Source: Chitinivibrionales bacterium (GTDB lineage Bacteria; Fibrobacterota; Chitinivibrionia; Chitinivibrionales; JANQEN01). From it: a stretch of DNA of 64,000 nucleotides. Shown piece by piece: positions 22,201 to 29,157 of this stretch. The stretch is from contig JANQEN010000032.1 of NCBI GenBank assembly GCA_028278335.1, positions 1 through 64,000 on the forward strand. The letters are read 5' to 3'. A model generated the notes under the pieces. The model was given only the letters and a program-made list of their open reading frames with translations. It was not told where the DNA came from and did no database searches. The translations under genes were made by a program, and so were the position numbers. Within the stretch, counting starts at the first letter, position 1. Each line of letters starts with the position of its first letter.

Positions 22201-24998
22201 CACCTCAATTGTCCGATGCAGAAGTTTCCCTTAAAGACTCTAATTCATTAACATACAATCTTACAGGATTTATTCGTGACAATTTTGAAATATATTTTGC
22301 ATCAATCGCTGTAGTTGGAGATGAAACAGATACACTGACATACTTTTCAGTACTTTGTGATGCATCGGAATACAATCTAAATGCTCCATTGATGCTAATC
22401 GACCCTTGGAAATATAAGCACATTTCTATTCATATAGATTTAGCTGATATTGCGGGGAATAACTCGAATTATGAAATCCCTCTTAAATTTATTGATGAAG
22501 AAGAGTATGAAAGGGATTGGCAATATTCAAAGAAAATTAAAATTGTAGTTCCTGATAATATCTATTTAAATGAAGATATAAAAGATTTTCCAGCATTGAT
22601 TAGCTTAACTGATAATAACTTTACTTTCTCTGAAGCGCAACCTGACGGTAGAGACATCCGTTTTGTTGACTTAGATGGATATCCGTTGCTTTATGATGTT
22701 GAGTCATGGGATATCGCAACTAACTCTGCTAATATTTGGGTTAGGATCCCTGTAATCCAAGCTGGGACATCAGAGAAAGAGTTTGTTATGTACTGGGGTA
22801 ATGATAATGCCAAGAGTTTAAAATGGCTTTCAAAAGGTACTTGGAATGATAACTTTAAAGCCGTTTATCATTTACACAAGATTAATTCAGGCACCACACC
22901 TATTGGGCTTGACCCAGAACTTGCTAAATATGGATTGTATGCTCACGATAGTTTGTTTATTAGTTACAAGGTAGATGTTTTAAATGGTTCTATTGGTTCT
23001 AATACTGTTGTAAAAGTTGATGGTGGAGGTTCATCTTCTTATTTGACTAATGTACAAGGCGACATAGTATCCGGTGGTAATGTCGCGTTAATGGATTATT
23101 CAAACATAGATGGTGATGTGATAGCTGCATCTACTGTATCTGTTGATTCTACAGTGACAGTAAACGGGTCAATTATTCAAAACTCAATAGTCCCGCAATT
23201 GACAATTCCGGAGAAGGAAGTAACCTATTCAGGGAATGATGTGTATGTGTCTAACTATTGTTCCTGCACGTTACCTCCAGGCAATTATGAGGATGTGACA
23301 CTATGCTATAAATCAACTCTGAAATTAAAGGCTGGTGTTTATAATTTACGCAAACTTAGAGTGGTTGGAGATTGTGCTAATCTCAAATATGATATAGGAC
23401 CAGATGAGGTTATTGATATTAATGTTAAATGTGAATTGGATTTTAGTGAAAATGGGATAAATTCATACTTTGTTAGAGAAAATAATCCTCTTGCTGTTAG
23501 ATTCTACACAGATCAAACAACAACACTTTACTTTGGTGAGAATTCAACATTTTATGGTATTTATATTGCCCCTAAAGCCAAGATTATTGCTTGTAATAAC
23601 GTAACCCTTACCGGTGCTCTATATGGTAATAAAGTTAAGATTTATGGGTATTCTGATATAAACATTATAACAGACTCAGGATCATATGCATCTATGGTTT
23701 TAGATGCGACAGTTAATAATAATAATGGTATTCCTAATGGTCCAAGTATTACATCTGGAAAAATTAGTAATGGAGTTCTTTTTGATAGTACTACTGATAC
23801 AATAATTATTTCTGATAGTTATAGCTTGAGAATGCCAGAAAATTTTACCATTAGTGCCTGGATAAACCGAGATTCGGTAGAATCCATTGGGGCAATCGCA
23901 AGTAAACATGATGGAACCAAGGGTTGGCAGATCGGCTTAAATCAGCAAGGTAATGCATTGTTTCATACTAATGATATTACGTTAATGAGCGACACTACAA
24001 TAGATACCAATACCTGGAGTCACTTAGGTGCTGTTTTTGATAATGATTCAATGAAAATATTCATTAATGGGCAATTAAGAAGTAATCCTGAGATTGTTAT
24101 TGGATGGAATGGTACTAGCGAAAACTCACCTCTTTACTTAGGAAAGTGGTTTGAGGAAGGAACTTATTTAGGTGTTCTTGATGAAGTGCGTATTTCTGAT
24201 GCAGCAAGATCTCCGGCATGGCTAAACTTGGGGTATGAAAACCAAAAAGAAAATCAGCAGCTAATTCAGGTTACACCAAACAAACCGAGTGATGTCACAA
24301 CTACGATTGAAGACGATAATGTGATCATTAATCTGAATGTTCCGGAATATGTTGATAGTGTTGTTTTTGAAAGAAGGCAATCTGGAGTTTTTAATCTTTG
24401 GACTCAAAAGGAGCTTGTCTATGAACATGGACGAGGTTATGTAGATTATACATCTGAGTGCGAGAAAAACTATGATTACAGGATACAATTCGTATATGGT
24501 AAAACTAAATCTGCTTGGTCTGACATCGTAATCGTAGTGATGCCAGATTGTTATGGTGGGAATGAAATAATTAATATCAAAGCTATGGTGCTGGATACAT
24601 CAAATTCACCAATTAACAATCCACAAAGTTTTGTAGTTATAAAATTCTTTGCCACTCCGGATACTGATGTTGAGTTGTATCATGAGGAGTTAGATGCAGA
24701 AATTATTAATGGATGGCTTAACGTTATTCTTGGCTATAATCATCGGTTGAAAGAAGTTGTACATACAAATGATCGATTGTTTGTGGAAATTGACGTTGAT
24801 GGAATAACTCAAACACCACGAACTTTACTTGCCTCAGATGGTATGACAATGACCAAAGATATTTATAGAATGACTGGTAGCGGAAACCCGAATGGTAAAA
24901 TTGATGCCAAAACAGGGACGATCTATATCGATGTTGATAACAGAAAAATTTATTTCAAGATTGGACCATCCATGGATGAATGGAGAGAATTAAAATAA
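13257..24998 (+). CDS. Giant secreted lipase-like / DUF2341 / LamG protein
   Basis: A 3913-residue exported protein. The ATG at 13257 follows GGAG and gives a signal peptide (hydrophobic to about residue 28); an upstream TTG is unlikely. Residues about 35-330 are alpha/beta-hydrolase-like: oxyanion-type HGF (His42-Gly43) and a nucleophile elbow GHSNGS with Ser198. Calcium-binding-like loops follow near residues 636, 898 and 940 (D-x-N-x-D-G patterns), then very long Ig-like and FlgD-like regions. DUF2341 spans about 3087-3191, a DUF7305-like beta-helical stretch 3235-3468 and a LamG-like jelly roll 3480-3665. The final 145 residues match the end of the 25606-28998 protein. Its likely role is surface adhesion and carbohydrate or lipid processing; the catalytic acid and histidine were not identified. 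Confidence 0.75.
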   Translation: MKIITVKTILLISIFLGFDLLFIQECNANEFAYRPYPSILVHGFRSDPVGTWGLQTKKEEEEDLKMSTFIRDSATANADIPIGWELIQQYNNVPGFGENSTMLNERFVPHEEVGSYSDINHTFVEAYCSFYRYESNDGDGTRYPRFSAPNEPNNQYDISRGGQTQLLRIRIIQTLNEYYGDFKWVDDPTAKVRLVGHSNGSVVINNLLKNESFDNWYNDGFNGQGCSVDNIELRNGKYYVAENVAGNNSTLYKIDGLGFKLRDRVDLAVTLNGPFAGTAFANKYGIPSVKFSMILGMIFGGWAPAAVIASLSDGKADVSLGMYAINAALFSLYAYALGTGMLAGIEEYGFGNSNNPLFMDDSRFSDFTKHMKGNGLPPLYSSGNIIPYVNFRSDLKSTGTMTNLVGTVPFYTLSATSFALYIFDATPKRLFWAIYCAYLGTASLLTADWLFNSDGIIDSKSQFMSEIYNYPSYLKGPRPIEHYERQNDSKAYGHTTFKNRGDIIRSMFSYYDHGSDLTFTHAIPLNYTGTKSTNPFEDTVIVKQRDAGGNELNRQRIVQFNGMNPAVFEDTKRWSTYYPGPNKIEVGRSTGGAGYVVANLKSHFINKATAICKVNLWDWETLEYGTHFGNFAARLVDDNWDGIIDTNDFCEGSYIFVPTTRVTEQGQTVSKTTIGLNNVYLQVNTKAGPIIRHVRVLRGDAVAIPFEVDSTGTQIVNPNDKMLYNVTQWRETDEKDIYIGFETRVKTAQGEVCFDGNGDDSVTLERANSCSAATKREPNVGEWDYYYKHSIPGFSRLDDVNPVDSTVILDCDSNSAPEIPRFKNYMKIKAAFNHVIKDTSDASKPALIQQISVKVRTDSYKDVETGKKVTGGTSSIFNIPFLIDNEPPIIQLKEPLLVNDYNYDGLYDPETDTLPRIVLPPGLDTLSGVDTSRLAREGSNGVDDDGDLIIDDLGEFENISFYSPQWNDEDTLVSRPFQLYFELNDNADIILPTGKFLKWTLYKVSGDEYDSSVDAIVFSDTLKYVPKFRSHYLFEWAYEAIKDNSEKNGLYCVIVECVDRADNSNKTDPAYFIIDTKKPDISVLSNWKNENGLGSVLNSQSNSLGFRYTPKRPTDKYDTETKELLIRLHALAPDGSILGRDPYEFSSIAGFSDVYTNTDSGTIALDDSGNIIDVPDNELDATSFNVNTFNFLQASGDIENEYNLIDGKYSVEVVAKDKAGNEVHIEELEDSILTVDREKPVFSEYTVFPTLFHEDSTQIRLIGKISEKNDAPSNKTDKVFNKDQVFKFRVTFAGERIIDSTIMPSADPSSNYYTNINLLLGNFFGQLKYGKNSLIVEIEDPHFNVEKAVVHFFYKSMGNEILNEFNEGGIAGTVAINGIVSDPDESNFANFDHYELHVRSVIDSTYHNDAVYIPGSSNNSSSELIRVNDVMGYVKTWELTDGDYILELRVFEVGISEPTIIEKPFTVNHSIVADTLDPILTAAFPRDTFAVGDTTFTYTYTLQNRVCDVKTKIVHGASGEVVFRERHTGVMPFEEGVPDFSFEGNNFANLYLYHSSNTWYMKWRLPYSIIIKPFTGTLGDLTVNDSTLIIHVDTLSDILTISSLQNYTVDNEYAISFDASFVTGGKLSHISVLAGGSSEFTAGVVKTGLKKLSPPSGSFSIMHNKSFSWNGKSLLGREVNNGEYLVHCNATASNGLGYAQIDEKSIYYQASSPLVIEVNSQVTPLRLDQTGIVNPGSEAVVSFSVNKVSSVDIKIYKVGENIGQDKLVWNHTMDGAISGVDQFLSFIWDGRCNTTEWASPNVKYVAYLSASAGGELAQTSGIAIPVYKAFFDTTSNGKDPIIVTGNKKGFYKKDSLQVVSGDTRAYVNAHYSGKYYKPVQYSYKVGILRQNPLKVHCNYSFKTSMDYKKYVHAFLPKQTVKSRVCRTDTGMVIASFKIDQKKGWSFDSLTASGIHGCDSISMNDYCGSIRPCFENHFIEYDNMPYSFLDRDKSTESDDDILNITFFDRYKYGKKARVPRYYVLVNKEDKSPKSGFWKYGFHNSGDTSFVLKTDYTVNNMFTFLPMISFSKDIWDDHEIWPSNSNQYLIVDDDTIQINEILLSWNIDEAIISFDFEQVVYSSLETYKNVFLEEGNVPYPNNDWKQAFIKEFLDSTGIQFSDKARFRANYSIRELRKMLRLQPTVLQQSGTKQFDLPVKDFIVSVPGTGNLDYSASKTISWNLGNYCDWYHPDDSLYLEAKFDMSICQVELSLQGPDDSCIGCIYEDVIDPGDSISYFTLDRDSGAYSTNLVYFEASKLGLDSFPDVSKIIITPMMMNDTGWIPADDAISVTSTKPSGSLLDVAFKITNENEVADSIVSWNPPFVANDSLLLCDSKLNENGDLVFMVETPDEIADWDTVTFIEQYEKDSLTVQTGKQPLFDTSAGSGVIMNPHLLIDSIEVSVKYFDDSDYNALTNNLIKPDNNNYNEIELALDFDATQDNKNIVKLNIEPKFTKPDTCQYFSIEFYQHGRGEKIALDIENSAQNLIQSFYWDAINIGGEFSLQLHFYNLDSTGTRQNEIVFEQSSYIGYIIADSAYGTEDNYTAKSPYKRAEIIYNPQGGNLVFDSIQVSSINTVDLMNAGLTGVTPYLGDIDVYSPAISATPSPITFENDKRPALKFRYLRDEIVKIQGTDTSVLVTPENLTRIYHVNNRTGELSDITSGAIDAIDYGDDVQFNSNHPNFIDSLKHNTKWDYLEILATPKEFSHCLPLREAHTILDRVDLYPGKFVRPQDLSILGKFVPFDGDTLQTGNNPSATGYSILLDLDQGIPNRNINEALLRENSTILVDSSTTGVESEFTVDTLIPTVRDGDTVFVYGFATTDDTISANSATGFAYYIIKSKSTGFKLEPVNQYISQTNKLAYYNVIPTENGKMNIIQYDKNGIVESTKDKNIVNLDTFQIEFTDVNPFGQTRAEGNYPFNIFFYDFVGNLYGENFSGEFIVDYTPPQLSDAEVSLKDSNSLTYNLTGFIRDNFEIYFASIAVVGDETDTLTYFSVLCDASEYNLNAPLMLIDPWKYKHISIHIDLADIAGNNSNYEIPLKFIDEEEYERDWQYSKKIKIVVPDNIYLNEDIKDFPALISLTDNNFTFSEAQPDGRDIRFVDLDGYPLLYDVESWDIATNSANIWVRIPVIQAGTSEKEFVMYWGNDNAKSLKWLSKGTWNDNFKAVYHLHKINSGTTPIGLDPELAKYGLYAHDSLFISYKVDVLNGSIGSNTVVKVDGGGSSSYLTNVQGDIVSGGNVALMDYSNIDGDVIAASTVSVDSTVTVNGSIIQNSIVPQLTIPEKEVTYSGNDVYVSNYCSCTLPPGNYEDVTLCYKSTLKLKAGVYNLRKLRVVGDCANLKYDIGPDEVIDINVKCELDFSENGINSYFVRENNPLAVRFYTDQTTTLYFGENSTFYGIYIAPKAKIIACNNVTLTGALYGNKVKIYGYSDINIITDSGSYASMVLDATVNNNNGIPNGPSITSGKISNGVLFDSTTDTIIISDSYSLRMPENFTISAWINRDSVESIGAIASKHDGTKGWQIGLNQQGNALFHTNDITLMSDTTIDTNTWSHLGAVFDNDSMKIFINGQLRSNPEIVIGWNGTSENSPLYLGKWFEEGTYLGVLDEVRISDAARSPAWLNLGYENQKENQQLIQVTPNKPSDVTTTIEDDNVIINLNVPEYVDSVVFERRQSGVFNLWTQKELVYEHGRGYVDYTSECEKNYDYRIQFVYGKTKSAWSDIVIVVMPDCYGGNEIINIKAMVLDTSNSPINNPQSFVVIKFFATPDTDVELYHEELDAEIINGWLNVILGYNHRLKEVVHTNDRLFVEIDVDGITQTPRTLLASDGMTMTKDIYRMTGSGNPNGKIDAKTGTIYIDVDNRKIYFKIGPSMDEWRELK

Positions 24999-25051
24999 TT
25001 TCTTAAGAAAACAAAGCACCTGTTACTCATTTAATAATAAAGGTTGATATT

Positions 25052-25609
25052 ATGAGAAATCAAACAACACTCTTTTCGATTATTTTACTACTACTCGTTA
25101 TTGCATCAAACATTGTTGCAAAAGACTATTCAGAGTGGGCATATTCAAAAAATATCGTTTTGAACACTCTTGATAAAAATGATATTGAAGACGACATTGA
25201 AAACTTACCAGTTTTGATTCATCTAGATAAAAAGACTTTTAATTTTAGTGAAGTTAGTGGATTGGATGCACCTGATATCAGATTTTCTACTTCTGATGGG
25301 ACTCCATTGTCTTACTATGTTGAAGAATGGGACAGCCAGAAAAAGAAAGCACAAATTTGGATAATGGTGAATATCGTATATCAAAACTTAGAAAATCAAC
25401 ATATTGTCATGTATTGGGGAAATGGGAGTGCCGAGTCAGAAAGTAATGAAACCCCCTTTTCAATTCTTGAGCATGACCTAGTTGGGATATGGAATCTAAA
25501 AAACATCAAAGATTTAGATAAAGCAACCAAAAAAAATACGTTTAAAATTTTTAACAAAACTAAAAACGAAAATAAAAAATTCAAGCTAAATAAAAGGTGG
25601 TCGAAATGA
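25052..25609 (+). CDS. Short DUF2341 protein, probably truncated paralogue
   Basis: After a signal peptide ending NIVA, the 185-residue protein carries one DUF2341 domain (residues about 25-125, with LPVLIHLDKKTFNFSE, DIRFSTSDGTPL and MYWGNGSAES), then the first words of a LamG-like domain (DLVGIWNLKN) and stops in a Lys/Asn-rich tail. In the next gene the same position continues into a full LamG domain, so this looks like a truncated copy. Its TGA overlaps the ATG of the next gene in an ATGA junction, which suggests translational coupling. It may still be made as a small secreted protein. Confidence 0.7.
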   Translation: MRNQTTLFSIILLLLVIASNIVAKDYSEWAYSKNIVLNTLDKNDIEDDIENLPVLIHLDKKTFNFSEVSGLDAPDIRFSTSDGTPLSYYVEEWDSQKKKAQIWIMVNIVYQNLENQHIVMYWGNGSAESESNETPFSILEHDLVGIWNLKNIKDLDKATKKNTFKIFNKTKNENKKFKLNKRWSK

Positions 25610-28600
25610 GAACAAAAATATTAAGTCAAGTGGTGTTCTGTTTAGTATTTATTTTCGCAATCACCTTGTATGGTGAGGATTATTCCCATTGGAATTATTA
25701 TAAAAACATTTACATCAATACCACATCTGAAGGAGCAGATGTAAATGAAGATGTGTCAGATTTTCCTTTGCTCATAAGATTAACCTCAAACAATTTTGAC
25801 TTCTCTGAAGCTGATTCCAATGGTGCTGATATTCGTTTTTCTCAGTCTGATGGTATGACTCCTTTATCCTACGAAATAGAAAGATGGGATAGTGGAAATA
25901 AAATTGCTGAGATTTGGGTGAGAACTGATGTGCTTGGAAACAATGATCAGCAATATATTACTATGTATTGGGATAATGATGTTCCTTCTGAAAGTGATGG
26001 TGCAACAGTATTTGAAACAAGCAATTCATTTGTAGGCGTATGGCATCTTAATGATGCCGCTCGATTAGATGATGCAACTTCGAATGATAATACCGCAACG
26101 AATAGTGGTACTGAAAATGTCTCAGGAATAAGTAGTAATGCTGTTAATTTTGACGGGCAGGATTATATAGATATCTCTCCTTTAGCATTCTCAAGTGTTG
26201 ATAATAAAATAACAGTAGAATTATGGCAATATGGTAACCCTACTGCCCAACCCCAAAATAACCGATTAGTTTGGGCGATGCAGACTGAAAATTATCGTAC
26301 ATTAAACATTATCATACCATGGAGTGATGAAGATATCGTATTTGATGCCGGAAATTATGTGTCCGGAGGAAATAGCTATTTTCAACGAATTCACAAGTTG
26401 GCATCATCCCCTTCACAATATGAAGGTCAATGGAATCATTGGGTCTTTACAAAAAATGCAAACGAAGCTCGAATGCGTATGTATTTAAATGGTGAACTTT
26501 GGCATTATGTAGACACAAGTAAAACATATCCGATTAATATAGATTACATTTTCAGGCTTGGTGCAGACCATAATGATGATTTAAACTATAATGGATATCT
26601 TGACGAGTTTCGTGTGTCAAACAATGAACGTTCAGCAAGCTGGATTAAATTGAGTTATGAGACACAAAAATTAAATCAGAATACAGTTCAAATTCCCGAA
26701 AATTATAATGATTGGATTTATTCAAAGAAGCTGTATTTAAACACCACAAATTCTGGTGCGAATGTGTTAAATGATGTATTGGAGTTTCCGCTGCTCGTTC
26801 GATTAGATAGTGCCAATTTTGTTTTTGCACAGGCAAAATCTGATGGTTCTGATTTAAGGTTTACTAATTCAAGTGGTGTGGCATTAGAATATGAGATTGA
26901 AAATTGGGACCGTGTAAACAATAAAGCTGATTTATGGATAAAAATTGATAGAGTGTATGGAGATAATAAGACTCAATATGTGACAATGTTTTGGGGAAAC
27001 ACAAACGCTCAATCAAGCTCCAACCCAGAAGGTGTATTTGATGTAAACAATAGCTTCGCAGGAGTTTGGCATTTTAATGAGTCATTAAATGATGCTACTT
27101 CAAATAATAATGATTATAGCAACAATGGGACGTCAAGCTTAGATGGCGTTGTTTCTAAAGGTAGGTTTTTTAATGGCGATTCTAATCATATAGATTTACC
27201 AAGCCCCTCAACAAGTTTGAATGCTCTCGACACTTTTTCTGTAAGTATGTGGGCAGAGACAGATGATAATACCAATGGATACCAAACGCTAATTAGTCTT
27301 CATGCAAGTGACACAGACAGAACTTACATGTCTCTTTGGAATGAAACAAGCGGTATTAAAGTGTACAATGATTTGGACAATGCCGGGGTAACTGCAGCAG
27401 AAACTAATTGGCTCCCTCAAAACAACACATGGTTTTACGTTACATGGATAATCGATGGAGATAACTGGAAAGTATATATTGACGGAGCATTAGAAAGCTC
27501 ATCATCGCAAACTTTAACAATTGATGATCTTGATGATGATTTTTTAACTCGGATTGGCCGAAGAGCTGGCTGGGATGATGCAGAGTGGGAAGGTACAATT
27601 GACGAAGTGCGTATTTCTTCAAAGGCAAGAAGTGAAGATTGGATTCAATTATCATACGAGACTCAGAAATTGCATCAAAGCTGTGTGTCGTTTTCATCAT
27701 TTACAGAAGAAATTACAGCGCCTTCAAATTTTAATGCCAATGCTGTTAACAATGATATCGTATTAAGTTGGATTGATAATTCAAATAATGAAGATGGGTT
27801 TGAGATTTATTACGGCTCTGATTTAGGCTCAATGCAGTTATTGGATACTACTAATGAAAACATAACCACTTACACGCATACAATTGGAGCTTGTGATATA
27901 AGCTATTATTACAGTATAAAAGCCTTTAATGATCAGTATGTGTCACAGACTGTAACCCTTCAGAACAAAGCCTATACGACCCCGTGTGTGCCTACGAATA
28001 TTCAAGCAAATGCAGTTTCGGACAATGTGATTTCTGTGACATGGTCTGGTAATTCTTATCAATATATCTTGGTGTCAAGTTTTGACAGTGCAAATTGGGT
28101 TGAAATATATAGGGGTAATAACAAAAGTTTCAGTCACACGGGGCTGACGTGTAACCAATACGTGGAATATAAAGTAAAAGGTATAACTCCCGATAGTGTA
28201 ACTTCTGACTTTTCTGCAATTGCTTCTGCAACCACTCAAAGTTGCCCTTTGAGTAATCCTACTAACATGGCTGCAGATAATGGTATTGTAGGACAGATTA
28301 CCTTAAGTTGGACTGATAACTCTGACAATGAATTAGGGTTCAAACTATTTAAAAGTGAAGAGGGGGGTAGTTTCGTGGAAGTTTCAAATTCTATCCCTGC
28401 GAATGGAACAAGCCATATTGATTCAAACGTAACAAGTGGCTATTCTTATAGATATTTTGTTAAAGCTTACAATATGACAAATACATCTGGTTCATCTGAT
28501 ACTGTTGAAGTTCAGGCGTTGTTTTTTGGAGCAGACAAAAAATCGACTGATTTAATAACAATAACAGATATGTTGTACGATACAAGCGGAAACCCCATCA

Positions 28601-28998
28601 CTGATGAAAAAATTATTGTTGCTAAGTTATTTACAAATATAGAAGGTAATGGGACGCCTGTCTATGAGGAAGCGTTTAACGATGTCGCTGTTAAAAATGG
28701 TTACTTTTTAATAAATTTAGGTTTAACAAATGATGTCGCATCTGTCATTCGGGCATATAAGTCACTTTTCTTTGATATAATTATTGATGGTCAATCAATT
28801 TATGGCACCTTGCTTCGTCCATTAGCTGCAAGCCCATATGCAATTAAGAATAGCTATAATTTAAGCGGCACAGGTTCGCCAGTAGGAACAGTTGCTGCTC
28901 CAATTGGTGCATTCTATGTTGATATCACTCCAGATAATTATAAGCTATATATCAAGTATGGTGTGTCAGATAATGATTGGATACCGGTCAATAATTAG
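25606..28998 (+). CDS. Secreted protein with two DUF2341-LamG units and fibronectin III domains
   Basis: A 1130-residue protein beginning at the ATG inside the upstream stop, with a signal peptide ending TLYG. It has two tandem modules: DUF2341 (about 29-127 and 366-465) followed by a LamG jelly roll (142-345 and 486-685), each LamG ending with the same DEVRISSKARS-type phrase. Three fibronectin type III domains follow (about 706-972), and the last 147 residues form the module shared with the 3913-residue protein. LamG and DUF2341 are common in carbohydrate-binding surface proteins of Fibrobacterota and Bacteroidota. No enzymatic domain is present, so adhesion or polysaccharide binding is the best guess. 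No terminator is evident after the stop. Confidence 0.8.
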   Translation: MRTKILSQVVFCLVFIFAITLYGEDYSHWNYYKNIYINTTSEGADVNEDVSDFPLLIRLTSNNFDFSEADSNGADIRFSQSDGMTPLSYEIERWDSGNKIAEIWVRTDVLGNNDQQYITMYWDNDVPSESDGATVFETSNSFVGVWHLNDAARLDDATSNDNTATNSGTENVSGISSNAVNFDGQDYIDISPLAFSSVDNKITVELWQYGNPTAQPQNNRLVWAMQTENYRTLNIIIPWSDEDIVFDAGNYVSGGNSYFQRIHKLASSPSQYEGQWNHWVFTKNANEARMRMYLNGELWHYVDTSKTYPINIDYIFRLGADHNDDLNYNGYLDEFRVSNNERSASWIKLSYETQKLNQNTVQIPENYNDWIYSKKLYLNTTNSGANVLNDVLEFPLLVRLDSANFVFAQAKSDGSDLRFTNSSGVALEYEIENWDRVNNKADLWIKIDRVYGDNKTQYVTMFWGNTNAQSSSNPEGVFDVNNSFAGVWHFNESLNDATSNNNDYSNNGTSSLDGVVSKGRFFNGDSNHIDLPSPSTSLNALDTFSVSMWAETDDNTNGYQTLISLHASDTDRTYMSLWNETSGIKVYNDLDNAGVTAAETNWLPQNNTWFYVTWIIDGDNWKVYIDGALESSSSQTLTIDDLDDDFLTRIGRRAGWDDAEWEGTIDEVRISSKARSEDWIQLSYETQKLHQSCVSFSSFTEEITAPSNFNANAVNNDIVLSWIDNSNNEDGFEIYYGSDLGSMQLLDTTNENITTYTHTIGACDISYYYSIKAFNDQYVSQTVTLQNKAYTTPCVPTNIQANAVSDNVISVTWSGNSYQYILVSSFDSANWVEIYRGNNKSFSHTGLTCNQYVEYKVKGITPDSVTSDFSAIASATTQSCPLSNPTNMAADNGIVGQITLSWTDNSDNELGFKLFKSEEGGSFVEVSNSIPANGTSHIDSNVTSGYSYRYFVKAYNMTNTSGSSDTVEVQALFFGADKKSTDLITITDMLYDTSGNPITDEKIIVAKLFTNIEGNGTPVYEEAFNDVAVKNGYFLINLGLTNDVASVIRAYKSLFFDIIIDGQSIYGTLLRPLAASPYAIKNSYNLSGTGSPVGTVAAPIGAFYVDITPDNYKLYIKYGVSDNDWIPVNN

Positions 28999-29157
28999 GA
29001 TAAAGTTTTTTCACACGAAATTTTTGAGTGAATGCTTTTCTATATGAATCATTAATCCTGGTTTAAATTATTCCCAAAAATAATATTAAAGCCACTTTTT
29101 ATTCATTTACAATTTTATTATTTACCTTTTTCCTACAAATCATTAACTGGTGCTACA

